From an uncultured Corynebacterium sp. (GTDB lineage Bacteria > Actinomycetota > Actinomycetes > Mycobacteriales > Mycobacteriaceae): DNA of 31,061 bases. The position numbers and the translations under genes are program-made. Positions 1 through 6,371 of the stretch are shown here, one piece after another (position 1 is the stretch's first letter; each line of letters begins with the position of its first letter). The stretch lies in the NCBI RefSeq assembly GCF_946221105.1, contig NZ_CAMICL010000026.1, forward strand, positions 1 to 31,061. The letters are read 5' to 3'. The notes below the pieces were generated by a model. The model had not been told where the DNA came from and searched no databases. It was given only the letters and a program-made list of their open reading frames with translations.

Positions 1-111
1 GAGCAGACCTCGAAGGAGGCTGAGCCGACGTCTGAGGAGAAGTCCACGGAGGAGGTTGAGCCGACGTCTGAGGAGCAGACCTCGAAGGAGGCTGAGCCGA
101 CGTCTGAGGAA
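1..111 (+). repeat. 72-bp-period direct repeat in coding sequence
   Basis: Bases 1-39 recur nearly exactly at 73-111, giving a 24-codon period (EQTSKEAEPTSEE then a related EKSTEEVEPTSEE block). The array probably continues upstream of the window. Confidence 0.8.
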
Positions 112-1299
112 ACCAACCCATCGACGCCTATCTCGACGACAGTTGAGACGCAGCCGTCCGAGCCTGCCGTAACAACCTCTGAGGAGACTCCGGGAGAAGA
201 AACGACCGAGCCGGCTGAGGAGACTCCGGTTGAGGAGACCGGGGAGGCCAAACCGTCCGACGAGGAGACGTCTGGGGAGGCTAAGCCGTCCGACGAGGAT
301 GAGACCCCGGCTGAGGATGAGACCCCGGCTGAGGAGACTGAAGGACCGGTGACCACTGAAGCGCCGGTTACCGACACTGAGCCGGCTGAGGAAGAGACCC
401 CGGCTGAGGAATCCGGCGAGGATAAGACGTCTGAGGATGAGACCCCGGCTGAGGAGTCCGGCGAGGACAAGCCGTCCGAGGAGGCCAAGCCGTCTGAGGA
501 GGAGACCCCGGCTGAGGAGTCCGGCGAGGACAAGCCGTCTGAGGAGGCTGAGCCGTCTGAGGAGGAGACTCCGGCTGAGGCATCCAGCGAGGAGAAGCCG
601 GCTGAGGAGGAGACCCCGGCTGAGGAGTCCGGCGAGGACAAGCCGTCTGAGGAGGAGACCCCGGCTCAGGACGACTCCGCTGAGAATGACGAGATCGAGC
701 TGACGCTACCGACCGCACCTGCGCTTGTGGTCGATCAGGGAGAACTCGAGTACGTGATCGCTGCAGACAAGGACGCAGCGGTCAAGGTAGAGGGGCTGCC
801 GGCTGGTCTGACCTTCGACGAGAAGACCAACACCATCTCTGGCACCGCAGCTGAGGCTGGCACCTTCGAAGTCACGGTTACCGCGACGAAGGGCGGTCAG
901 ACCGTCACCAAGGTGCTGGAATTGGTTGTCAACGACGCACCTGAAGCTGAGCAGACCGGTTCTTCCATGGAGCCGAAGTGCGTCGCTGCGCTGGCAGGCT
1001 GGGGCGTACCGCTCCTGGCGCTGATCCCGCTCGGTCTTGCAACTCAGTTGAACATCCCAGGCATGGAGAACATCCAGGCAATGGGGCAGCAAATTGCGGA
1101 CCAGTTCAATGACGCCGTGCAGCAGGCACTGTCGAACCCGGCCCTTGCCCAGCTCAACGCTGTGCTGGCAGAAAATGGCCAGAGCATCGGCACGGCCGCT
1201 GGTGCGCTCGGGGCAATCGCACTCGGCATCGCTGCGCTGAGCACGATCTCTGCCGCTTGTAGTGACGGAGGTAGCTCCACGGGCAGCAGCAACGCGTAG
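1..1299 (+). CDS. Repetitive acidic surface protein, 3' part only
   Basis: The reading frame is open from base 1, so the gene starts upstream of the window; 432 residues are visible. An internal GTG at 349 is not the true start. The first 230 or so residues are low-complexity and rich in Glu, Pro, Ser and Thr, with degenerate repeats of the type ETPAEESGEDK. An Ig-like putative domain follows (He_PIG type, roughly 700-950), with the typical GLPAGLTFD and ISGTAAEAGTFEVTV motifs. The last 110 residues hold two hydrophobic stretches (PLLALIPLGLATQLNIPG and an Ala/Gly-rich segment), each next to a Cys, and end in a Ser/Gly tail. No LPXTG motif or basic tail is present. From memory, this C-terminal layout recurs in corynebacterial envelope proteins. 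I infer an extracellular stalk carrying an adhesin-like domain. The ligand and the mode of anchoring are unknown. Confidence 0.85.
   Translation, partial: EQTSKEAEPTSEEKSTEEVEPTSEEQTSKEAEPTSEETNPSTPISTTVETQPSEPAVTTSEETPGEETTEPAEETPVEETGEAKPSDEETSGEAKPSDEDETPAEDETPAEETEGPVTTEAPVTDTEPAEEETPAEESGEDKTSEDETPAEESGEDKPSEEAKPSEEETPAEESGEDKPSEEAEPSEEETPAEASSEEKPAEEETPAEESGEDKPSEEETPAQDDSAENDEIELTLPTAPALVVDQGELEYVIAADKDAAVKVEGLPAGLTFDEKTNTISGTAAEAGTFEVTVTATKGGQTVTKVLELVVNDAPEAEQTGSSMEPKCVAALAGWGVPLLALIPLGLATQLNIPGMENIQAMGQQIADQFNDAVQQALSNPALAQLNAVLAENGQSIGTAAGALGAIALGIAALSTISAACSDGGSSTGSSNA
394..675 (+). repeat. 45/63-bp coding tandem repeats (ETPAEESGEDK units)
   Basis: Units beginning GAGACCCCGGCTGAGG, or close variants, start at 394, 439, 502, 565, 610 and 655. 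The spacings are 45, 63, 63, 45 and 45 bp, all multiples of three, so copy-number changes would keep the frame. The array also keeps other frames open on both strands, which creates spurious antisense reading frames. Confidence 0.85.
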
Positions 1300-1325
1300 C
1301 ACCGCACACGCACTCTAAATACTTT

Positions 1326-1357
1326 CCGCCCGGTCCCTCTTATGTGGGGCCGGGCGG
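1326..1357 (+). terminator. Hairpin after surface-protein gene
   Basis: CCGCCCGG (1326-1333) pairs with CCGGGCGG (1350-1357) and CCC (1335-1337) with GGG (1346-1348), around a short TCTTATGT-type loop. It lies 27 bp after the stop codon. The T-run after it is weak. Confidence 0.7.
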
Positions 1358-1402
1358 ATCGTCGTTCTATAGGAGAGCGCAAGCGCAACCTCTCCATGCG
1401 GT

Positions 1403-1462
1403 TCCAGCTATCAGGATCCAGCTAATCCCCAGGACCGAATAGCTGGGTCTTAGTAGCTGGAT
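1403..1462. repeat. Four-copy CCAGCTA inverted/direct repeat
   Basis: CCAGCTA occurs at 1404-1410 and 1418-1424, and its complement TAGCTGG at 1440-1446 and 1454-1460. The outer pair extends to nine perfect bases (ATCCAGCTA 1416-1424 with TAGCTGGAT 1454-1462). It lies between two convergent genes, so it could be a terminator-like structure for the bioYMN transcript or a mobile remnant. Bases 1300-1543 otherwise show no convincing gene. Confidence 0.6.
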
Positions 1463-1543
1463 TTGCAGAAATGGGGCAGGGAAAGGGCAGGAGTAACAGC
1501 CCTACGCGACTCTCCGCGGCGACGGATTCGACGTGGTGTGCCG

Positions 1544-2149
1544 CTAATCCACGGCTCCGCGTGCCATGAGCGCTTCGCCCATCATCTTCGCGCGGCGAAC
1601 GGAACGGATAACCAGCGGGATGCCGAAGGCGGTGAAGGAGAATCCGACGCCGCGGGCTTTGCGCGCCTCGAGGACCTCGTTGGCTGTTGCGAGGGTTAGC
1701 GGGATCAGACGGATGGTCAGCGCGATGGTCAGGGAGATCAACTCCCCGGTGCGGCCGAACGGGGCCAGTGCGCGATCAAGTGCTGCCAGAAGCTCCTCCA
1801 CCGGGGTGGTCAGGGTGAGCAGGTTCGCCGCGGCGATGGTGGCCAGCAGACCGGTCAGCAGCGTCAGCGCGGATTGCACGCCGTTCTGCCACACCATGAA
1901 CACGCTCAGAAACAGCAGTACGGGAAGCAGCGGCACGAGCTGGCGCCACGCCACGCGCGCGGGGATGCGCGCCCACACGTAGAGCACCAGCACAAACCCG
2001 AGCGCTGCCAAAGCGTGCCACGGCTGGGTCGGCAGGGCAGTGACGGCGATGATGAAGACGACAAGCAGCACGAACTTCAGCGCCGCGCCTAGGCGGTGCA
2101 GCCACGTGTCGCCAGGGATGTAGACGCCTAGGGGGAGTTCGCGGATCAC
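1544..2149 (-). CDS. bioN: ECF transporter T component, biotin (BioN)
   Basis: This 201-residue integral membrane protein is the EcfT/CbiQ-type component that couples the ATPase to the substrate-binding subunit. Several hydrophobic helices span roughly residues 20-115. The two coupling motifs of the family are visible: EARKARG (Ala-Arg-Gly 165-167) and a second ARG at 196-198. The GTG start overlaps the stop of bioM in a GTGA sequence (2146-2149), so translation is coupled. Biotin is assigned as substrate because the operon begins with bioY. The ATPase and T subunit would not by themselves define specificity. Confidence 0.9.
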   Translation of the reverse strand: MIRELPLGVYIPGDTWLHRLGAALKFVLLVVFIIAVTALPTQPWHALAALGFVLVLYVWARIPARVAWRQLVPLLPVLLFLSVFMVWQNGVQSALTLLTGLLATIAAANLLTLTTPVEELLAALDRALAPFGRTGELISLTIALTIRLIPLTLATANEVLEARKARGVGFSFTAFGIPLVIRSVRRAKMMGEALMARGAVD

Positions 2150-2835
2150 GGCTTTGCGTCCATCAGGTCGGTGTAGAAGGCGATGGCGTCGTCGGGTGTG
2201 CCGTCGTAGGCCAAGGCACCGTCGTCGATGACCAGCACGCGGTCGAATCCGCGCAGCATCTCCAGGTCGTGGGTGACCACGATCAACTGCTGGTCCAGCG
2301 ACATCAGCTCGCGCACGATGCGGCGGCGGTTGCGCAAGTCCAGCAGGGTGGTGGGCTCGTCGGCGATGATCGTGTCCGGCTCGATCACCAGCACGGAGGC
2401 CAGCGCCAGCATCTGCTTCTCGCCGCCGGACAGGGTGAGCGGGGAGTTCTCGGCGCGGTCGGCAAGTTCGAAGCGCTCGAGCGCGTCTGCCACGCGTCGT
2501 TTGACCTCCTCGCGCGGCAGTTTGAAGCGGCGCAGGGAAAACGCCACGTCGTCGGAAACGCGCGGCATGACAATTTGGGATTCGGCGTCGGAGAAGACGA
2601 ATCCGACGCGTTTGCGGATGTCTTTGCCGCGTTTGTCGGGCGTGAGCCCGTCGTAAAGCACCTGCCCTGATGTCGGCTCGATGAGGCCGTTGATCAGGCG
2701 CACGGTGGTGGATTTGCCGGAGCCGTTGGAGCCGATGATGCCGATGCGCTGCTCCGACAGGCTCACGGTGAGCGGCGCGAGGATCTGCTCGCCGTCATAC
2801 GTGACGGTGGCGCCGCGGAACTCGATCAGGGGCAT
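2146..2835 (-). CDS. bioM: ECF transporter ATPase, biotin (BioM)
   Basis: This 229-residue ABC ATPase has the Walker A motif GSNGSGKST at 35-43, Q-loop Gln87, signature LSGGE at 135-139, Walker B IIADE at 156-160 and switch His189 in VVTHD. One ATPase gene is present, as in dedicated BioMNY systems, so BioM probably acts as a homodimer on the cytoplasmic face. The start lies five bases after the bioY stop and the gene overlaps bioN by four bases, so the three form one operon. Confidence 0.92.
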   Translation of the reverse strand: MPLIEFRGATVTYDGEQILAPLTVSLSEQRIGIIGSNGSGKSTTVRLINGLIEPTSGQVLYDGLTPDKRGKDIRKRVGFVFSDAESQIVMPRVSDDVAFSLRRFKLPREEVKRRVADALERFELADRAENSPLTLSGGEKQMLALASVLVIEPDTIIADEPTTLLDLRNRRRIVRELMSLDQQLIVVTHDLEMLRGFDRVLVIDDGALAYDGTPDDAIAFYTDLMDAKP

Positions 2836-2840
2836 GGCGT

Positions 2841-3407
2841 TTACTTGCGGGCCCCGCGAAGATCCGGGAACGCCTGGTGCACCGCGAACGCGATGGCGAT
2901 CATGAGCGCGACCTTGCCGGCGTCAGGCAGCAGGAACGGCACCTGCGCCGCCCATGCCGCGCCGAAGCTCATGTCTGCGCGCCACATCAGGCCGAACACG
3001 CCGCAGAGGTACTGGAAAAACAGGCCCAGGTAGCCTGCGAGAATGAGGATGCCGATGCTCGCCGCTTTGTTCGATCGGAACGGTGCGGTGTACGCGACCG
3101 CACCGGCGACGGCGGCGGAAACGAGGTAACCAGCGAGGTACCCGACGGTCGTCCCGCCAATCGCGGAGATCACCGTGCGGCCGCCCGCGAGCACCGGCAG
3201 CGCCAGGCCCACCAGCAGGAAGATTGCGGCGGCGGAGAATCCGCGGCGCCACCCCAGCACGAGACCAGCGAGGATCACGGCGGCATTCTGCAGCACGATG
3301 GGCACGCCGGCCACGCCGACGGGGATGGACACGAAGCCCAGCACAATGACGATGGCGGCAAAGACCGCGATTAGCGCGATATCCTGCGCCGTAGAGTTTT
3401 TCTTCAT
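2841..3407 (-). CDS. bioY: Biotin transporter substrate-binding subunit BioY
   Basis: This 188-residue membrane protein of the BioY family is the S component that captures biotin. It has about six hydrophobic helices; IGGTTVGYLAGYLVSA and the region around GYLGLFFQYLCG match the family. The frame opens further upstream (GTG-like start at 3452), but the ATG at 3407 gives a normal-length BioY beginning MKKNSTAQDIALIAVF. A -10-like TACACT lies exactly 7 nt upstream. The longer form would also run into the divergent DUF3046 gene. It is first gene of bioYMN. No TGAAC-type operator like that before bioW was found here. Confidence 0.92.
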   Translation of the reverse strand: MKKNSTAQDIALIAVFAAIVIVLGFVSIPVGVAGVPIVLQNAAVILAGLVLGWRRGFSAAAIFLLVGLALPVLAGGRTVISAIGGTTVGYLAGYLVSAAVAGAVAYTAPFRSNKAASIGILILAGYLGLFFQYLCGVFGLMWRADMSFGAAWAAQVPFLLPDAGKVALMIAIAFAVHQAFPDLRGARK

Positions 3408-3414
3408 GCGCGGG

Positions 3415-3443
3415 AGTGTACCGCGACGGGTGGCGTGTACTGT
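3415..3443. promoter_or_regulatory. Back-to-back leaderless promoters, bioY and DUF3046
   Basis: The gap between divergent starts is only 43 bp. On the minus strand TACACT (3415-3420) lies 7 nt before the bioY ATG. On the plus strand TACTGT (3438-3443) lies 7 nt before the DUF3046 ATG. GTGTAC occurs twice, at 3416-3421 and 3435-3440. Neither gene has a Shine-Dalgarno sequence in this gap. Confidence 0.6.
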
Positions 3444-3450
3444 CGGGCGC

Positions 3451-3666
3451 ATGCGTTTGACGGAGTTTCACCAGCTTGTGCAGGACGAATTCGGCTCGGA
3501 GCGTGCGCAGTGGATCATCCAGACCCAGGTGCTGCCCGGGTTTGAGCAGACGTCTGCGCAGCTCATCGATGCCGGAGCGGACCCGCGCGACGCGTGGCGC
3601 GGGCTGTGCGACGCGTTCGACGTCCCGGAGGAGCGCCGCCTCGGGGTCGATCGCCCGGGCACCTAG
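3451..3666 (+). CDS. DUF3046 family protein
   Basis: This small protein of 71 residues begins MRLTEFHQLVQDEFG and ends with the family's characteristic VPEERRLGVDRPGT. DUF3046 proteins are short, actinobacterial and typically encoded just before recA, as here. The ATG at 3451 fits the family length, although the frame is open from 3175 inside antisense bioY. The function is unknown. It is transcribed away from bioY and followed by a hairpin, so it is probably not cotranscribed with recA. Confidence 0.88.
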   Translation: MRLTEFHQLVQDEFGSERAQWIIQTQVLPGFEQTSAQLIDAGADPRDAWRGLCDAFDVPEERRLGVDRPGT

Positions 3667-3690
3667 GAGCCGTTGCTTATCGACGGCTCC
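3666..3690 (+). terminator. Hairpin after DUF3046 gene
   Basis: GGAGCCGT (3666-3673) and ACGGCTCC (3683-3690) form a perfect 8-bp stem with a 9-base loop, starting at the last base of the stop codon. There is no T-tract, so intrinsic termination is plausible but not certain. The loop contains a copy of the recurring GCTTATCGAC word. Confidence 0.55.
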
Positions 3691-3707
3691 GCTACCCCGG
3701 CGTGTCG

Positions 3708-3737
3708 TTGAATTTCGAACACGTTTGCGTGTATTCT
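3708..3737 (+). promoter_or_regulatory. recA promoter with LexA-type SOS box
   Basis: A -35-like TTGAAT (3708-3713) and a -10-like TATTCT (3732-3737) are 18 bp apart. The spacer holds a 16-mer TCGAACACGTTTGCGT (3715-3730) whose left half matches the actinobacterial LexA consensus TCGAACA-NN-TGTTCGA. The right half is degenerate (4 of 7). A bound repressor would sit on the core promoter. The mRNA leader would be about 150 nt. Confidence 0.75.
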
Positions 3738-3897
3738 CTGGCGTGTCGCCGTCGCGTTCTACAGTGTGCCGTGTTTCCGCTTGGGAAAAATTTCTTCGCG
3801 TTCGAGGGAACCGAAGCGGTATGGCGATACGTCTAACTAAGAAACTGTGCACGCGACGCGCCCAGCGCCGCCGAATACTTGGAGGTAGAAACACCAC

Positions 3898-5025
3898 ATG
3901 GCAACGAAAAAGAAGTCCGCGGCTTCGGCCGGCAACGACCGCAAGAATGCGCTCGATGCAGCGCTGGCAATGATTGAAAAGGACTTTGGCAAGGGCGCGG
4001 TCATGCGCCTGGGCGACGACAACCGCCCGCCAATCCAGTCCATTTCTTCCGGCAACACCGCCATCGACGTCGCGCTCGGCATTGGCGGTTGGCCGCGCGG
4101 GCGCATCGTGGAGATCTACGGTCCGGAATCTTCCGGTAAGACCACTGTGGCGCTGCACGCGATTGCGGAGGCGCAGCGTGGCGGCGGCATCGCGGCGTTT
4201 ATCGACGCGGAGCACGCCCTCGACCCGGACTACGCGCGCAAGCTCGGCGTGGACACCGACAACCTGCTGGTGTCCCAGCCGGACACCGGCGAGCAGGCGC
4301 TCGAGATTGCGGACATGCTGGTGCGCTCGGGCGCGATCGACATGATCGTGATCGACTCGGTGGCCGCACTGACTCCGAAGGCGGAGATCGAAGGCGAGAT
4401 GGGCGACAGCCACGTCGGCCTGCAGGCCCGCCTGATGTCGCAGGCGCTGCGCAAGATGACCGGTGCGTTGTACAACTCCGGCACCACCGCCATCTTCATT
4501 AACCAGCTGCGCGAGAAGATCGGCGTGATGTTCGGCTCCCCGGAGACCACCACCGGCGGTAAGGCACTGAAGTTCTACGCATCCGTGCGCTGCGATGTCC
4601 GCCGTATTCAGACGCTGAAGGACGGCCAGGACTCCATCGGCAACCGCACCAAGATGAAGGTGGTGAAGAACAAGGTCTCCCCGCCGTTCAAGATCGCCGA
4701 GTTCGACATCATGTACGGCGAGGGCATCTCCCGCGAGAGCTCGATCATCGACATGGGCGTGGAAAACGGCATCGTGAAAAAGTCCGGTTCCTGGTTCACC
4801 TACGAGGGCGACCAGCTGGGCCAGGGCAAGGAAAAGGCCCGCATCTTCCTCAAGGAAAACCCGGATCTGGCCAACGAGATCGAGGACAAGATCTTCCGTG
4901 CGCTCGGCGTGGGCAAGTACGCCAACGCGTCCGACGAGCTGACGGACGAGCCGGTGGATATGGTGCCGAACATCGACTTCGACGACGAGGACGACGTGGC
5001 TGCACCGGCAACCGCGGAGAAGTAG
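3898..5025 (+). CDS. recA: Recombinase A
   Basis: This 375-residue RecA is the ATP-dependent strand-exchange protein that also triggers LexA self-cleavage on single-stranded DNA. It shows Walker A GPESSGKT at 75-82, the block LVSQPDTGEQALEI, Walker B MIVIDSVAAL, the L2 loop region around FGSPETTTGG, and an acidic C-terminal tail. No intein is present. A strong ribosome-binding site (GGAGG near 3880) precedes the ATG. The promoter carries an SOS box. The recX start codon follows the recA stop with no gap, so the two are cotranscribed. Confidence 0.98.
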   Translation: MATKKKSAASAGNDRKNALDAALAMIEKDFGKGAVMRLGDDNRPPIQSISSGNTAIDVALGIGGWPRGRIVEIYGPESSGKTTVALHAIAEAQRGGGIAAFIDAEHALDPDYARKLGVDTDNLLVSQPDTGEQALEIADMLVRSGAIDMIVIDSVAALTPKAEIEGEMGDSHVGLQARLMSQALRKMTGALYNSGTTAIFINQLREKIGVMFGSPETTTGGKALKFYASVRCDVRRIQTLKDGQDSIGNRTKMKVVKNKVSPPFKIAEFDIMYGEGISRESSIIDMGVENGIVKKSGSWFTYEGDQLGQGKEKARIFLKENPDLANEIEDKIFRALGVGKYANASDELTDEPVDMVPNIDFDDEDDVAAPATAEK

Positions 5026-5607
5026 TTGGCGGACGCGGACAAAATTGCCCGGCTCCAGGCGGCGCTTGACGCCTACGAGCCGGGCACCGGTCTTTTCGAC
5101 CGGACACACGAGGAGGCCCTGGCACCCGTGCGCAAACGGGCGCTTGGCCTGCTGGACCAGCGTGCACGTTCCCGGGCGGAGTTGCGCGAGCGGCTGATCA
5201 AGGCCGAGTTCGAACCACAGCTTGTGGACGAAGTCCTCGACGACCTCGCTGGCTCCGGCCTGATCAACGACTCGCAGTTCGCCCACGAGTGGGTGCGCCA
5301 GCGCGCCGCCCGCCGTGGCAAGTCCGCCCGCGCGCTGGACATGGAGCTGCGCGACAAGGGCGTTGGGGGAGCGGACCGCGCCGCGGCGCTAGAGCAGATC
5401 TCGGACGAGGACGAGGAGCACACCGCCCGCGCAGTAGCGGAGAAGTCCGCGCGGAAGGTCAAAGCGGCTCCCGCAGACCGCGCCGAGTACGACAAGCACC
5501 TGCGCCGGGTCGTGGGTGCGTTGGCCCGGCGGGGCTTCAACCAGGGCATGGCGCTGCGCATCGCCCGCGAGGAACTGGACGCGCGCATCGCCGAGTGTGA
5601 AGAGTAG
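5026..5607 (+). CDS. recX: RecA regulatory protein RecX
   Basis: This 193-residue RecX-family protein modulates RecA filaments in the cytoplasm. It shows the family's helical repeats, for example RSRAELRERL, LDDLAGSGLINDSQFAHEWV and RRGKSARALDMELRDKGV. The start is taken as the TTG at 5026, directly after the recA TAG, with the purine-rich GCGGAGAAG at the end of recA as ribosome-binding site. Alternative internal starts cannot be excluded. The position behind recA is the usual one in actinobacteria. Confidence 0.93.
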   Translation: MADADKIARLQAALDAYEPGTGLFDRTHEEALAPVRKRALGLLDQRARSRAELRERLIKAEFEPQLVDEVLDDLAGSGLINDSQFAHEWVRQRAARRGKSARALDMELRDKGVGGADRAAALEQISDEDEEHTARAVAEKSARKVKAAPADRAEYDKHLRRVVGALARRGFNQGMALRIAREELDARIAECEE

Positions 5608-5616
5608 ACCGAAACA

Positions 5617-5631
5617 CTGAACAGTGTTCAG
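5617..5631. promoter_or_regulatory. Palindromic operator upstream of bioW (BioQ-like)
   Basis: CTGAACAGTGTTCAG is a perfect inverted repeat with 7-base arms around one central base. It contains TGAAC-N3-GTTCA, close to the TGAACN3GTTAC site I recall for the TetR-type biotin regulator BioQ of C. glutamicum. It overlaps the expected -35 position (about 5619-5624) of the bioW promoter. Flanking GACCG (5607-5611) and CGGTC (5634-5638) extend the symmetry and could also form a recX terminator stem. Confidence 0.7.
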
Positions 5632-5641
5632 GGCGGTCTCC

Positions 5642-5647
5642 TAGACT
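5642..5647 (+). promoter_or_regulatory. bioW -10 element (leaderless)
   Basis: TAGACT ends 7 nt before the bioW ATG at 5655, and no ribosome-binding site is seen, so the transcript probably begins at the start codon. Confidence 0.65.
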
Positions 5648-5654
5648 TGTCCGC

Positions 5655-6371
5655 ATGGCATTGTTCAGCGTGAAAATGCGCTCCAGCGCGCTCGGCTCCC
5701 ACATCTCCGGCGCCGAGCGCATCGTGGAGGAGCACGAGGTCCCGGACGTGTGCGCCGCGATGGGCACGCGCGCGTTGGCCCACGGCAAGGGGAAGCCGGA
5801 TTCGATCACCGTCACTGTCACCGCGATCGACCGCGAGGTCGAGCGCATCCCGGCGTTGCCAATCACGGAAGCGCGCTGCGCTGACCCGTTAGACGCCCGC
5901 GACACCGTTATCAACGCCCTGGCACCGCTGACCCCGCACGCCGCCGAAGCGTGGAACCTGCTCACCACTGTGCGCGACATGCGCGGCGCCATCTTGTTCC
6001 ACGCGGCAACGGGTGCGCGCCTCGAACCGGATTATGCCCGCGGCGTGCGGGTGACCTCCATGGACGCCGCCATCGCTACAGGCGAGCGCCCCGAGGCGCA
6101 CTCCGGCAAGATCCGCGTCACCGATGCGCTGGTGCTCGCCTCGAAGGTCGCGCATCACCCGGCGGTGCTCGCAGAGGTGTGCATCTCGGACGATCCGGAC
6201 TACACCACCGGTTATGTCGCCTCCTCGCAGCTCGGCTACCTGCGCGTGCCCAACATGAAGCCGGTCGGCTCCGAAATGGGCGGGCGCCTGTTTGTCGTGG
6301 ACACTGACAACCCCGCGGGCCTGATCGACTACCTCGAGCACACCCCCGTCCTGGTCGAGGAGGCCAAATGA
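5655..6371 (+). CDS. bioW: 6-carboxyhexanoate-CoA ligase (pimeloyl-CoA synthetase) BioW
   Basis: This 238-residue protein resembles Bacillus BioW through its whole length. It has the N-terminal KMRSS and SHISGAERIV motifs, the block RGVRVTSMD, the block SGKIRVTDALVLASKV followed by HPAVLAEVC, and the conserved SDDPDYTTGYVAS. BioW activates pimelate with ATP and CoA to give pimeloyl-CoA, the substrate of BioF. The ATGA overlap with bioF at 6368-6371 shows a two-gene operon. Its presence is notable because C. glutamicum is a biotin auxotroph lacking the early steps. The gene lies between recX and miaB, where other corynebacteria have different genes, so it may have been acquired or differentially lost. 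Later steps (bioA, bioD, bioB) are not in the window. Confidence 0.93.
   Translation: MALFSVKMRSSALGSHISGAERIVEEHEVPDVCAAMGTRALAHGKGKPDSITVTVTAIDREVERIPALPITEARCADPLDARDTVINALAPLTPHAAEAWNLLTTVRDMRGAILFHAATGARLEPDYARGVRVTSMDAAIATGERPEAHSGKIRVTDALVLASKVAHHPAVLAEVCISDDPDYTTGYVASSQLGYLRVPNMKPVGSEMGGRLFVVDTDNPAGLIDYLEHTPVLVEEAK

Noticed and set aside
1..675. Direct repeats considered as a CRISPR array
   Set aside because: Repeats are contiguous, imperfect, multiples of three and part of one open frame; there are no unique spacers.
1190..1299. Sortase LPXTG signal in the surface protein
   Set aside because: No LPXTG-like motif or basic tail follows the hydrophobic segment; the end is SDGGSSTGSSNA.
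1463..1699. 78-residue plus-strand frame after the surface gene
   Set aside because: No ribosome-binding site or promoter, Arg/Gly-rich composition, and it overlaps the end of bioN.
3674..3684. GCTTATCGAC considered as a DnaA box
   Set aside because: It differs from TTATCCACA at two positions, including core bases, and most copies are scattered in coding sequence rather than clustered.
2923..5286. 787-residue minus-strand open frame across bioY, DUF3046, recA and recX
   Set aside because: It is antisense to well-identified genes, low-complexity in Arg, Ala and His, and matches no family; a GC-driven shadow frame.
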